A stretch of DNA of 64,000 nt from Gemmatimonadota bacterium (GCA_003220935.1 QHTT01000079.1:39883-103882), one strand, 5' to 3'. Numbered from the stretch's first letter, positions 39,342 to 48,581 are shown. Translations and numbers: made by a program. Notes: generated from the letters alone by a model not told the origin.

Positions 39342-40013
39342 ATGCCAACTCTGTACCGCGCGCTCGGCGCCGCCACCCTGCTCGCGTCTCTCGTCGCTCC
39401 CCTCGCCGCCCAGGACCCGGCCGAGCTTTGCAAATCCATCGGCCGGGTGACCGTCGGCCAATGGTCGTCTTACACTATGACCGGCGGCAAGGCCGACGGA
39501 GCGAAGTTGCGCCTCGCCATTGTCGGCCAGGAGCGGCGCGGCGACTCGACGCTCTACTGGCTCGAGATCAGCGGCAACAGCGGGCCCAGCGGCAAGGGCG
39601 GCATCCTCCAGCTCCTCGTCCCCGGGTTCGGAGTCGATGCCACGGCGATCCGCGGCATGATTGTCAAGACCGCAGGCCAGCCGGCGATGAAGATGCCCGA
39701 CCAGATGGTGAGCATGATGGGCCAGAACATGGGGCAGAACAACGAAGCGGTGGACGTGGCGCGCCGCTGTGCCAGCGCCCAAGTCGTGGGCTGGGAGAGC
39801 GTGAGCGTGCCGGCCGGCTCGGTACGCGCGCTGCACCTCAAGAACGTGGACGGCGGCGAGGCCTGGGTGGCGCGCGACGTCCCCTTCGGGATCGTCAAGG
39901 CGCGCCCCAAGGACGGCGGCGAGATGGTGCTCACCGGCCACGGGATGGACGCCAAGTCCTCCATCACTGAGAAGCCACAGGAAATGCCGGGGATGATGCT
40001 GCCGAAGCCGTAG
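39342..40013 (+). CDS. hypothetical secreted protein
   Basis: 223 residues. Signal peptide to VAPLAAQ; the mature protein has a beta-rich layout (VGQWSSYTMTGG, LRLAIVGQERRGDSTLYWLEI, VWGWESVSVPAGSVRALHL-type strands) and a Met-rich middle (MKMPDQMVSMMGQNMGQ) and tail (EMPGMMLPKP). This resembles lipid-carrier or LolA-like shells but without a clear match. It precedes the BNR exoprotein by about 70 bp on the same strand. Confidence 0.6.
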   Translation: MPTLYRALGAATLLASLVAPLAAQDPAELCKSIGRVTVGQWSSYTMTGGKADGAKLRLAIVGQERRGDSTLYWLEISGNSGPSGKGGILQLLVPGFGVDATAIRGMIVKTAGQPAMKMPDQMVSMMGQNMGQNNEAVDVARRCASAQVVGWESVSVPAGSVRALHLKNVDGGEAWVARDVPFGIVKARPKDGGEMVLTGHGMDAKSSITEKPQEMPGMMLPKP

Positions 40014-40082
40014 GCCCCCTTGCGGGGTGCGCGGTTCGCGTGCTACGTGGGTGCCTTCGTCGCCCGACCTCGGAGGCTTGCC

Positions 40083-43000
40083 GTGCTCGCTCGCATCGCC
40101 GCGCTCGTTGCCCTCGGTTCCGTCCTGTCCCCAGCCCGCCCCGGGCGGGCTCAGGTCGCGCCGTACGACTCGACGGTCTTCGCCGCCCTCAAATGGCGCG
40201 AGATCGGGATCTTCCGTGGCGGGCGCAGCGTGGCCGTCGCTGGCTCGGCGGCCCGCCCCAACGAGTACTGGATGGGGACGACGGGCGGCGGCGTCTTCAA
40301 GACGACGGACGGCGGCGCCACCTGGCTACCGGTGACGGACAAGTACTTCGGCGGAACGATCGGGGCGATCGGCGTGAGCGAGTCGAATCCCGACGTCGTC
40401 TACGTCGGCACCGGGGAGTACCCGATCCGCGGCAACGTCTCCCACGGCGACGGCGTGTGGAAGACCACGGATGGCGGGAAGACGTGGACGCATGTCGGGC
40501 TGGAGGACACCCACCAGATCTCCCGGGTCCGTGTGCACCCCACGAATCCGGACACCGTCTGGGTCGGCGCCCAGGGCCACGCCTTCGGCCCCAACGCGGA
40601 CCGCGGCGTTTACAAGACGACCGACGGCGGCAAGACGTGGCGCAAGGTGCTGTTCCGCAACGACTCGACGGGAATCTCGGATCTCGTGCTCGACCCGTCG
40701 AACTCCGCCGTGCTGTACGCCGCGTTCTGGCAGGCGCACCGCAAACCGTGGCAGCTGGTCTCGGGCGGGGCGGGGGGTGGCGTCTTCAAGTCCTCGGACG
40801 GCGGCGAACACTGGACCGAGCTCACGCATAACACCGGTCTACCGGCGGGGCTGCTCGGCAACATCGGGCTCGCCGTCTCGCCCGCGAAGCCGGCGCGCAT
40901 TTGGGCGCTGATCGAGGCTGACTCCGGCGGCGTATACCGCTCGGAGGACGGCGGCGCCACGTGGCGCTACATCAACGGCGAGCGCAAGCTGCGGCAGCGG
41001 CCGTGGTACTACTCGCGCATCTTCGCGGATCCCAAGGACACGAATACGGTGTACGCACTCAACGTCCTCGCTTACAAGTCGACCGACGGCGGGGCGACGT
41101 TCCGGCACCTGTCGGATCCGCACGGTGACAACCACGACATGTGGATCGCGGCGAACGATCCGCAGCGCATGATCGAGGGGAACGACGGCGGCGCGAACGT
41201 GTCGTTCAACGGGGGCAAGACCTGGTCCGACCAGGACTACGCCACCGCGCAGTTCTACCACGTCACGACGACCAATCACTTCCCCTACCGCGTGTGCGGC
41301 GCCCAGCAGGACAACTCCGGCGTGTGCGGGCCGAGCCGCTGGCCCGGCGGGATCGACCGCAACCAATGGTACGACGTCGCGGGCGAGTCGGGCCATATCC
41401 AGGCCCGCCCCGACGAGCCCGACATCACCTATGGCGGCGACAACTCGGGCTTCCTGGCGCGGGTGGACCATAAGACCGGCTTCTGGCGTCTCATCGATCC
41501 TTGGCCTGACAGTCCTGACGGCCACCCGGCCGGGGAAGGGAAGTACCGCTTCCAATGGACCGCCCCGCTGCTCATCTCGCCGCACGACCCGCGGGTGCTC
41601 TACATCGGCGGCAACGTGCTGTTCAAGTCGGTGAACGAAGGGCAGAGCTGGACGCCCGTCTCGCCCGATCTCACGCGGCACGATCCCGCGACGCTCGGCG
41701 TCTCGGGCGGGCCGATCACCAGCGACCAGACGACGGCCGAGTACTACGCCACGATCTTCGCGCTCGCCGAGTCGCCGCTCGTGAAAGGGCTGATCTGGAC
41801 GGGGTCGGACGACGGGCTGGTCCATCTCACGCGCGACGCAGGAAAGACGTGGGCGGACGTCACGCCGCGCGATGTCGCTCCGTTCACGCGCGTGTCCAGC
41901 GTGGAGGCGTCGCATTTCGCGCCCGGGACGGCGTACCTCGCAATGAACCGCTACCAGCTCGACGATCTGGCGCCCTTCATCTACCGGACGACCGACTACG
42001 GGCGCACCTGGGCCAGGATCGTGAAGGGCATCCCCGCGACCGAGTTCGTGCGTGTGGTGCGCGAAGACCCGACACGCCGCGGCCTGCTGTTCGCGGGCAG
42101 CGAGCGGGGCGTGTGGGTGTCGTTCGATGACGGGGCGAACTGGCAGTCGCTCCGACTCAACCTCCCGATCGTGCCGGTGCACGATCTCGCGGTCAAGGAG
42201 GGCGACCTCGTCGCGGCGACGCACGGACGCTCGTTCTGGATTCTGGACGATATCGCGCCGCTGCGCCAGCTGGGGCGCGTGGTCCCTCGCGAGAGCGTGC
42301 ACCTGTTCAAGCCGCGTGACGCCTATCGCGTGGACTGGGGCGGTGGCTCTTTCGGCGGCGGCACGGACGTACACCCCGTCGGGAAGAACCCACCGAGCGG
42401 CGCGATGATCTACTACTGGCTCAAGAGCAAGAACCAGGACGTGCGGCTCGACATCCTCGACGCGGCGGGCCGGCTGATCCGCAGCTTCACGAGCCGGCAG
42501 GACTCGCTCACCACCGTCGACAGTGTGCGTGCGGATAGCGCGCGGCGGCTCCGGACCGACAGCCTCAAGCAGGCCGGGATCACCGACAGCGTGAAGATCG
42601 ACAGTATCCTCGCCGCGGACACGCTGAAGGACGAGGATAAGCCCTGGCCGCGGCGTCCCCCGGCAGCGCCGCGCGTGGGAAACAAGGCGGGCCTGAATAT
42701 GTTCGCCTGGAACGCACGCTATCCCGACGCCGCGGCATTCTGGGGCATGGTGGGGGTCGGCACCGACGGCCCGATGGCGCTGCCGGGCGTGTATCAGGTG
42801 CGCCTGCGCGCCGGCGGCAGGACGTCGGTCGAGCGGTTCACGCTCAAGGTCGATCCCCGCTCCAAGGTGACGCCGGCCGATTTGCGGGCGCAGTTCGCGT
42901 TCCTGCAGCGGCTGCGCGACACCGTCAACGCGGTCACCACTGCGGTCATGACGATTCGGAACGTGCGTGTGCAGCTCGAGGACCGGTTGAACGCCGCGCC

Positions 43001-44327
43001 CGCGTCCGATTCGGCGCGGTTGGGCGCGCTGGCACGGACGCTGACCGACCGGCTGGGCGCGATCGAAGGCGAGCTGTACCAGGTCCGCAACCGGTCGTTC
43101 CAGGACCCGCTCAACTTCCCCCCCAAGCTCGTCGAGCGAATCAGCGCGCTGAGCTCCGTCGTGGGGGGGATCGACGCGCCCCCGACCGCGCAGTCGCGCG
43201 ACGTGTTCCAGATGTTCGCGCCCGAGATCCAGAAGCAGCTGGTCGCGCTTCGTGCCGAAGGCTGCCGAGCTGCGGCGGCCCGCGCCGCGGGAAGTGTCGG
43301 CCCGCTAGGACCGAGGACTCTCGACGCCGTGCCGCGACACAGACTCTGCCTGCTCGCCGTCGCGCTGGCTGTTTCGGGCTGCGGCGGCCCATTTCCCCAA
43401 AGCACGCTCGAGCCTCGGTCCGATTTCGGCTGGGCGGTCGACCACCTCTTCACCGACATCTTTTGGTGGGCAGCCGGCGTTTTTCTTGTCGTTGAGGCCC
43501 TCCTGGTCATCACCCTGATCCGCTTCCGCCATCGCGAGGGGCGGCCGGCGCCCAGGCCCACCCACGGCCATACGGTCATGGAGATCGCCTGGACGCTGGC
43601 GCCGGCGGTCATCCTCGTGTTCGTCGCGGTTCCCACCGTCCGTGTCATCTTCGCCACCTCTGGCGAGGCTCCGGCCGATGCCCTGAAGGTGGACGTGATC
43701 GGCCACCAGTGGTGGTGGGAATTCCGGTACCCGGAGCTCGCGCTCGTCACCGCGAACGAGCTGCACCTCCCCCGCGGCCGGCCCGTGCAGCTGTCCATCA
43801 CCTCCGCCGACGTCATCCACTCGTTCTGGGCGCCGGCGCTGGGCGGCAAGCGGGACGCCATTCCCGGCCGCATCAACCGGATCGCCTTCCGTGCGGACTC
43901 TCTGGGCGACTACGCTGGGCAGTGCGCCGAATTCTGTGGCGAGTCTCACGCCAACATGCGCCTCCGCGTCATCGTCGACTCGGATTCCGGGTTCGGGCGC
44001 TGGGCGACGGTGCAGCTGGCGGGGCCGGCCGCGCCGGCTCCGGGGACGCTCGCTGAGCGCGGCAAGTCGGTGTACGCGCGCAGCGCCTGCCTCGGCTGCC
44101 ATACGATCCAGGGTGTCTCGCCGGGAATCATCGGGCCGAACCTCACGCACGTCGGCAGCCGGACGACGATCGCCTCAGGGCTGTTTCCCAACGACTCGGC
44201 GCATCTCGCCAGCTGGATCGCGGATGCACCAGCGCTCAAGCCGGGCTCGGTCATGACGCGGATGCAGCCGCCGTTGACGGATGCCGACATCGCGGCGCTG
44301 GTCGCCTACCTCGAGGGCCTGCGATGA
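40083..44327 (+). CDS. sortilin-like BNR-repeat exoprotein reading in frame into CoxB
   Basis: An uninterrupted frame of about 1414 codons. GTG start with GGAGG 6 nt upstream and a signal peptide to PGRAQ. Residues about 30-750 form a sortilin/VPS10-type beta-propeller with many BNR Asp boxes (TTDGGATW, TTDGGKTW, SSDGGEHW, SEDGGATW, STDGGATF). A domain with an Fn3-like and coiled region follows to about residue 1065 (FQMFAPEIQKQLVALR). Then the reading becomes Ala/Arg-rich and runs into the CoxB signal peptide with no stop. The exoprotein probably once had its own stop; the true product may end near here after a frameshift. Confidence 0.7.
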   Translation: MLARIAALVALGSVLSPARPGRAQVAPYDSTVFAALKWREIGIFRGGRSVAVAGSAARPNEYWMGTTGGGVFKTTDGGATWLPVTDKYFGGTIGAIGVSESNPDVVYVGTGEYPIRGNVSHGDGVWKTTDGGKTWTHVGLEDTHQISRVRVHPTNPDTVWVGAQGHAFGPNADRGVYKTTDGGKTWRKVLFRNDSTGISDLVLDPSNSAVLYAAFWQAHRKPWQLVSGGAGGGVFKSSDGGEHWTELTHNTGLPAGLLGNIGLAVSPAKPARIWALIEADSGGVYRSEDGGATWRYINGERKLRQRPWYYSRIFADPKDTNTVYALNVLAYKSTDGGATFRHLSDPHGDNHDMWIAANDPQRMIEGNDGGANVSFNGGKTWSDQDYATAQFYHVTTTNHFPYRVCGAQQDNSGVCGPSRWPGGIDRNQWYDVAGESGHIQARPDEPDITYGGDNSGFLARVDHKTGFWRLIDPWPDSPDGHPAGEGKYRFQWTAPLLISPHDPRVLYIGGNVLFKSVNEGQSWTPVSPDLTRHDPATLGVSGGPITSDQTTAEYYATIFALAESPLVKGLIWTGSDDGLVHLTRDAGKTWADVTPRDVAPFTRVSSVEASHFAPGTAYLAMNRYQLDDLAPFIYRTTDYGRTWARIVKGIPATEFVRVVREDPTRRGLLFAGSERGVWVSFDDGANWQSLRLNLPIVPVHDLAVKEGDLVAATHGRSFWILDDIAPLRQLGRVVPRESVHLFKPRDAYRVDWGGGSFGGGTDVHPVGKNPPSGAMIYYWLKSKNQDVRLDILDAAGRLIRSFTSRQDSLTTVDSVRADSARRLRTDSLKQAGITDSVKIDSILAADTLKDEDKPWPRRPPAAPRVGNKAGLNMFAWNARYPDAAAFWGMVGVGTDGPMALPGVYQVRLRAGGRTSVERFTLKVDPRSKVTPADLRAQFAFLQRLRDTVNAVTTAVMTIRNVRVQLEDRLNAAPASDSARLGALARTLTDRLGAIEGELYQVRNRSFQDPLNFPPKLVERISALSSVVGGIDAPPTAQSRDVFQMFAPEIQKQLVALRAEGCRAAAARAAGSVGPLGPRTLDAVPRHRLCLLAVALAVSGCGGPFPQSTLEPRSDFGWAVDHLFTDIFWWAAGVFLVVEALLVITLIRFRHREGRPAPRPTHGHTVMEIAWTLAPAVILVFVAVPTVRVIFATSGEAPADALKVDVIGHQWWWEFRYPELALVTANELHLPRGRPVQLSITSADVIHSFWAPALGGKRDAIPGRINRIAFRADSLGDYAGQCAEFCGESHANMRLRVIVDSDSGFGRWATVQLAGPAAPAPGTLAERGKSVYARSACLGCHTIQGVSPGIIGPNLTHVGSRTTIASGLFPNDSAHLASWIADAPALKPGSVMTRMQPPLTDADIAALVAYLEGLR
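43329..44327 (+). CDS. coxB: cytochrome c oxidase subunit II with fused cytochrome c domain (caa3 type)
   Basis: 332 residues from an internal GTG that begins a lipoprotein signal (LLAVALAVSGC). Two membrane helices follow, then the CuA domain (VIGHQWWWEFRYPE, VIHSFW, QCAEFCGESHANM with the two Cys, His and Met ligands). The C-terminal cytochrome c domain has CLGCH and a distal methionine in PGSVMTRM. It receives electrons from soluble cytochrome c. The stop overlaps the coxA start (ATGA). It is in frame with the upstream exoprotein, so this start needs confirmation. Confidence 0.9.
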   Translation: MPRHRLCLLAVALAVSGCGGPFPQSTLEPRSDFGWAVDHLFTDIFWWAAGVFLVVEALLVITLIRFRHREGRPAPRPTHGHTVMEIAWTLAPAVILVFVAVPTVRVIFATSGEAPADALKVDVIGHQWWWEFRYPELALVTANELHLPRGRPVQLSITSADVIHSFWAPALGGKRDAIPGRINRIAFRADSLGDYAGQCAEFCGESHANMRLRVIVDSDSGFGRWATVQLAGPAAPAPGTLAERGKSVYARSACLGCHTIQGVSPGIIGPNLTHVGSRTTIASGLFPNDSAHLASWIADAPALKPGSVMTRMQPPLTDADIAALVAYLEGLR

Positions 44328-46114
44328 AGCGCTGGATCACGACCACCGATCACAAGCGGATCGGCCTCCTCTATTTTTGGACGGCGTTCTGCTTCTTCCT
44401 GGTCGGCGGGCTCGAGGCGCTGCTGATCCGGCTCCAACTGGCCCAGCCGAACGGCCACCTGGTAAGCGCCGAAACGTACAACCAGCTGTTCACGATGCAC
44501 GGCACCACGATGGTCTTCCTCGCGCTGATGCCGCTCTCCGCGAGCTTCTTCAATTACATCGTGCCGCTGCAGATCGGCGCGCGCGACGTCGCCTTCCCGC
44601 GGCTCAACGCCTTCAGCTACTGGGTCTTCCTGCTCGGCGGGCTGCTCCTGAATGCGAGCTGGCTGGTGGGACCCCTGTTTCACGCGCCCCACTGGAACGT
44701 CGCGCCGAACGGCGGCTGGTTCGGGTACGCCAATCTCACCGAGCGCCAATTCTCGCCCGGGCCCAACATCGACTTCTGGCTGCTCGGCCTGCAGATCCTC
44801 GGGATCTCGTCGCTGGCGGCCGGGTTCAACTTCATCGTCACCATCCTGAACATGCGAGCGCCCGGCATGAAGATGCTGCGCGTCCCGGCGTTCAGCTGGA
44901 TGACGCTGGTCACGCAGTTCCTCGTGATCACGGCGTTCCCCGTGATCACCGTCGGGCTCGTGTTCCTGATGTTCGACCGGTTCTTCGGGACGCACTTCTA
45001 CGTCGCCACGGCGGGCGCCACGCCGCTCCTGTGGCAACATCTGTTCTGGTTGTTCGGCCATCCCGAGGTCTACATCCTCATCCTGCCCGCGATGGGGATC
45101 GTGTCGGAGGTGCTGCCGACCTTCGCCCGCAAGCCGTTGTTCGGCTACACGGTGGTGGTGTTCTCCGGCGTGCTCATCGGGTTCATGGGGTGGGGCGTAT
45201 GGAGCCACCACATGTTTGCCGTCGGCCTCGGGCCCATCGCCGATTCCGTGTTCGCGGGCACGACCATGTTGATCGCGGTGCCCACGGGCGTGAAGATCTT
45301 TAACTGGATCGCGACGCTGTGGGGGGGCGATATCCGCGGCAGCACCGCGCTGCACTTCGCCGTCGGCTTCATCGCCATGTTCATCATCGGCGGGCTATCG
45401 GGCGTCACGCACGCCTCGCCCCCCGCCGACCTGCAGCAGACCGACACGTACTACGTCGTAGCGCACATTCACTACGTGCTGTTCGGCGGCACCGTCCTCG
45501 GGCTGTTCGCCGGCATCTACTACTGGTGGCCCAAGATGACGGGCCGGCTGCTGAGCGAGCCGCTCGGCAAATGGCACTTCTGGCTGACGTTCGTCGGGAT
45601 GAACCTGGCGTTCTTCCCGATGCACTTGATCGGCCTGCTCGGGATGCCGCGTCGCATCTACACCTACACGCCGGAGCTGGGCGTCAGCGCCTTGAACCTG
45701 GTCTCGACGGTCGGCGCGTTTCTGATCGCGGTCGCGATCCTCGTCTTCCTCGTGAACGTACTGCGCACCCGGACGCACGGGCGGCCCGCCCCGAACGATC
45801 CGTGGGGCGGCGCCACGCTGGAGTGGAGCATCCCGTCGCCCCCGCCGGTCTACAACTTCTCCGTCATCCCGACGGTCGCGAGCCGGCTGCCGCGCTGGAA
45901 AACGGAGCGCCACGAGCCGATGCGCGACCCGCCAGCCGTTCCGCCGGCCCCGATCCACGTCCCGCCCGGTTCGTGGTGGCCGCTGATCGCGGCGCTGGGA
46001 CTGCCGGTCCTCGCACTCGCGCCGCTCACCCACACGCTGTGGCTCGCGTTCCTCGGGGCAGCGATCCTCCTGGTCGGCATTTACCGCTGGGCCTTCGAGC
46101 CCTTCGAGGTCTGA
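44324..46114 (+). CDS. coxA: cytochrome c oxidase subunit I
   Basis: 596 residues. Catalytic heme a/a3-CuB subunit of the proton-pumping oxidase. Twelve or more membrane helices; FTMHGTTMVFL holds a heme a His, WLFGHPEVYILILP the CuB His-Tyr pair and D-channel Glu, WSHHMF the other CuB His residues, GVKIFNW the K-channel Lys, and VVAHIHYVLFGG the remaining heme ligands. So it is an A-type oxidase with both proton channels. The C-terminus has an extra pair of helices. Confidence 0.97.
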   Translation: MKRWITTTDHKRIGLLYFWTAFCFFLVGGLEALLIRLQLAQPNGHLVSAETYNQLFTMHGTTMVFLALMPLSASFFNYIVPLQIGARDVAFPRLNAFSYWVFLLGGLLLNASWLVGPLFHAPHWNVAPNGGWFGYANLTERQFSPGPNIDFWLLGLQILGISSLAAGFNFIVTILNMRAPGMKMLRVPAFSWMTLVTQFLVITAFPVITVGLVFLMFDRFFGTHFYVATAGATPLLWQHLFWLFGHPEVYILILPAMGIVSEVLPTFARKPLFGYTVVVFSGVLIGFMGWGVWSHHMFAVGLGPIADSVFAGTTMLIAVPTGVKIFNWIATLWGGDIRGSTALHFAVGFIAMFIIGGLSGVTHASPPADLQQTDTYYVVAHIHYVLFGGTVLGLFAGIYYWWPKMTGRLLSEPLGKWHFWLTFVGMNLAFFPMHLIGLLGMPRRIYTYTPELGVSALNLVSTVGAFLIAVAILVFLVNVLRTRTHGRPAPNDPWGGATLEWSIPSPPPVYNFSVIPTVASRLPRWKTERHEPMRDPPAVPPAPIHVPPGSWWPLIAALGLPVLALAPLTHTLWLAFLGAAILLVGIYRWAFEPFEV

Positions 46115-46117
46115 GCG

Positions 46118-46702
46118 ATGACGCACGCCGCGGCCACCCATCACACTAGTATGGGGCTCGACAGCCGGAAGATGGCGTTCTGGGCGTTCATCGGCTCGGA
46201 GTGCCTGCTGTTCAGCTCACTCATCTCGACCTACCTCGTGTACAAGGGCAGGAGCGTCGTGGGCCCTTCGCCGCACGAGATCCTGAACATTCCCTTTACG
46301 TCGGTCAGCACCTTCGATCTGCTGATGTCGAGCCTCATGATGGTGCTGGCGCTGGCCGCCGTGCAGCGGGGCGATATGAAGTGGGGGAAGATCTGGCTGT
46401 TCGCGACGGCGCTGCTCGGGCTCGTGTTCCTCGGGGGACAGGTGATCGAGTTCACCGAGTTCGTGCACAAGGGGCTCACGCTCCAGACCAATCTGTTCGG
46501 CTGCACGTTCTTCGTGCTGACCGGAACACACGGCGCGCACGTGACGGTGGGCGTGCTGTGGCTGCTCACGCTCTGGGTGCGGGCGCTGCAGGGGAAGCTC
46601 GGACCAGGTCAAGCCCTCACCGTCGAGATCACCGGACTGTACTGGCACTTCGTGGACGTGGTCTGGATCGTCATCTTCACCGTGGTTTATCTGATACAAT
46701 AG
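46118..46702 (+). CDS. coxC: cytochrome c oxidase subunit III
   Basis: 194 residues. Five to six membrane helices (KMAFWAFIGSECLLFSSLISTYLVY, LLMSSLMMVLALAAV, GQVIEFTEF with the conserved Glu, THGAHVTVGVLWLL, YWHFVDVVWIVIFTVVYLI). This is the short bacterial form of CoxC that lacks the first two helices of the mitochondrial protein. Follows coxA by 3 bp. Confidence 0.94.
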   Translation: MTHAAATHHTSMGLDSRKMAFWAFIGSECLLFSSLISTYLVYKGRSVVGPSPHEILNIPFTSVSTFDLLMSSLMMVLALAAVQRGDMKWGKIWLFATALLGLVFLGGQVIEFTEFVHKGLTLQTNLFGCTFFVLTGTHGAHVTVGVLWLLTLWVRALQGKLGPGQALTVEITGLYWHFVDVVWIVIFTVVYLIQ

Positions 46703-46768
46703 ACGCACAGGCGCACCGACGCACAGGCGCACCGACGCACAGGCGCACAGGGGAGAACAGACGCACAG
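46703..46768 (+). repeat. 16-bp tandem repeat in the cox operon
   Basis: Three copies of ACGCACAGGCGCACCG (46703-46718, 46719-46734, and 46735-46750 with the last bases CAG) plus an 8-base partial copy at 46761-46768. It fills the gap between the coxC stop and the ctaF ATG and leaves ctaF without a clear Shine-Dalgarno. Confidence 0.85.
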
Positions 46769-47119
46769 ATGAGCGAACAGAGCGGAGAGCCGCCGCGAGG
46801 CGCTGGGCCGCACGAGCACGCGCACCCCGATGCCGAGACGTACTTGCGGGTCGCGGCCGCGCTGGTGGTGCTCACGGTATTGGAGGTCGGGGTCTTCTAT
46901 GTGCCGGCGTTCCGTCCGGTGCTCGTGCCGACGCTGCTCGTCTTGTCGGCGCTCAAGTTCTCACTCGTGGTGCTGTTCTATATGCACCTCAAGATGGACA
47001 GCCCGTTCTTCTCGTTCCTGTTCGGCGCCCCGCTGCTCCTGGCGACCGGCGTGCTGGTGGCGCTGCTGTTCTTGTTCTTCGGAACCCTGACGCTGCGGGG
47101 AGCCGCGGGCGCGGGGTGA
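46769..47119 (+). CDS. ctaF: cytochrome c oxidase subunit IV (bacterial type)
   Basis: 116 residues. His-rich soluble start (GPHEHAHPDAETY), then three membrane helices with LKFSLVVLFYMHLKMD, the signature of prokaryotic COX4 proteins. A small accessory subunit of the caa3 oxidase. The stop overlaps the ctaG start (GTGA). The leader is repeat DNA, so translation may depend on coupling to coxC or on the repeat copy number. Confidence 0.88.
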   Translation: MSEQSGEPPRGAGPHEHAHPDAETYLRVAAALVVLTVLEVGVFYVPAFRPVLVPTLLVLSALKFSLVVLFYMHLKMDSPFFSFLFGAPLLLATGVLVALLFLFFGTLTLRGAAGAG

Positions 47120-47961
47120 TCGTGGCGCCGTGGCAGCGCTGGGATCTGCACCCGAGCGTCGTGATCGGGCTCGTCCTCCTGGGCGGGCTCTATGTGTATC
47201 TGGGCGGCGTGGCGGCACCGCGGCGGCAGGTCGCGTCGTTCGTCGGGGCGCTCGGCGTGGCGTTCCTCGCGCTCGATGGCCCGCTGCATAACCTCTCGGA
47301 CAACTACCTTTTCAGCGCTCACATGGCGCAGCACCTCGTGCTGACATTGCTGTTCCCACCGCTGCTGCTCTACGGCACGCCGGCGTGGGTTGTGCGCCCC
47401 CTCATCCGGCCGCGCCGGCTGTTCCGGGTCGCGGCCGTGCTCACCCGCCCCCTCCCGGCCGCCGTGATCTTCTCGACGCCGATCACCCTGTGGCACTTCC
47501 CAGGGTTCTACGAGGCTGCGCTCCGCCACCACCCGCTGCACATCGTGCAGCACCTCGTGTTCATCGCCACCGCGGTGCTCATGTGGTGGCCGGTGCTGTC
47601 ACCCGTCCCCGAGCTGCCGCGCGCGAGCTACCTCACGCAGCTCCTCTATCTCTTCCTGCTCGGCCTGCCCATGTCGCTCGTCGGGGCGCTCATCACGCTC
47701 TCGGAAGAGGTGCTGTACCCGTTCTACACGCGCGCCCCGCGCGTCTGGGAGCTGACTCCCCTCGCCGACCAGCAGCTGGGCGGGCTGCTCATGTGGGTGG
47801 TGGGGACGCTGGTGCTGTGGGCGGCGGCGACGGTGGTGTGGTTCCGGTGGGCCGCGCGGGAGGAATCCGGTGATGTAGAGCGGGCGGTGCCGCTGGAAGC
47901 CTATGGGAACGCGGAAGGGCGAACGCGGAACGCGGAACACACGGGCCGACCGTCGTACTGA
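47116..47961 (+). CDS. ctaG: CtaG-like cytochrome c oxidase assembly membrane protein (caa3 type)
   Basis: 281 residues with about seven membrane helices. AHMAQHLVLTLLFPPLLLYGTPAW and HHPLHIVQHLVFIATAVLMWWPV carry the conserved His residues of the caa3_CtaG family, thought to deliver copper to the oxidase. GTG at 47116 overlaps the ctaF stop. The last 18 residues (GNAEGRTRNAEHTGRPSY) are encoded by one arm of the GCGGAAC inverted repeat at 47907, so the native C-terminus probably ended earlier. Confidence 0.88.
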   Translation: MIVAPWQRWDLHPSVVIGLVLLGGLYVYLGGVAAPRRQVASFVGALGVAFLALDGPLHNLSDNYLFSAHMAQHLVLTLLFPPLLLYGTPAWVVRPLIRPRRLFRVAAVLTRPLPAAVIFSTPITLWHFPGFYEAALRHHPLHIVQHLVFIATAVLMWWPVLSPVPELPRASYLTQLLYLFLLGLPMSLVGALITLSEEVLYPFYTRAPRVWELTPLADQQLGGLLMWVVGTLVLWAAATVVWFRWAAREESGDVERAVPLEAYGNAEGRTRNAEHTGRPSY

Positions 47962-47994
47962 TGTTCCGCGTTCCGCGTTCCGACTTCCGCGTTC
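47907..47994. repeat. second GCGGAAC-word inverted repeat, between convergent genes
   Basis: Arms 47907-47939 and 47962-47994 pair at 30 of 33 positions; the loop is 22 nt. The left arm is inside ctaG and the right arm ends one base before the stop of the minus-strand gene at 47995, so it is placed as a shared terminator. It has the same word composition as 10714-10817. Confidence 0.85.
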
Positions 47995-48498
47995 TTATTC
48001 GCCTTCTTCGGTCTCCCCTAGGGGATGCACCCTGAGCGCTTCCGCGATCTTGGGGTGCTGGCGCCACAGGTAGTAGCCCATGCCGGAGGCCGCGATGGCG
48101 TTGCCGATCGCGACGTTCCACCACGCGAGCGAGCCGAGCAGCGGCTGGGCGAGGATCGCGACAGTCACGTAGAACCCGAATTCGAAGATCGCGAAGAAGA
48201 CGACCACGAGGTACAAGGTGGGCGGCGCGACCTCCACCTCGGCGGCGAGCACGGCAGCGATCGTGCCGACGATGAGGAACGCGCTCACGTGGATCATGGT
48301 GTAGCCGATGATGCGGGAGTACTCGACGACGACCAGGCCGGGGTCGTGCACTCCCCAGAAGACGGCCGAGCCGAGCATCGCGGGAGTGAAGAAGGGCCGC
48401 CCCGCGATCGTGTCGACGACAAGGAACCAGAGCGCCACCGCCCCGGCGCCGATGAGCCCCGCGATGAACCCCTCACGCAGGATCCGCGTCAACTGCAT
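47995..48498 (-). CDS. hypothetical four-helix membrane protein
   Basis: 167 residues. Four hydrophobic helices (GFIAGLIGAGAVALWFLVVD, IIGYTMIHVSAFLIVGTIAAVLA, TLYLVVVFFAIFEFGFYVTVAIL, WWNVAIGNAIAASGMGYYLW) and a short acidic tail. GGGAG lies before the ATG. Family not recognised; its place beside the oxidase cluster hints at an envelope or respiratory role, without proof. Confidence 0.7.
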   Translation of the reverse strand: MQLTRILREGFIAGLIGAGAVALWFLVVDTIAGRPFFTPAMLGSAVFWGVHDPGLVVVEYSRIIGYTMIHVSAFLIVGTIAAVLAAEVEVAPPTLYLVVVFFAIFEFGFYVTVAILAQPLLGSLAWWNVAIGNAIAASGMGYYLWRQHPKIAEALRVHPLGETEEGE

Positions 48499-48581
48499 AC
48501 TCGCTCCCGGGATCGGCCTCGGGTTCCAATATAGCGCGACCGATAGTGTCGGCTAGATTGGGGCGACCCCGACCTCACGAG

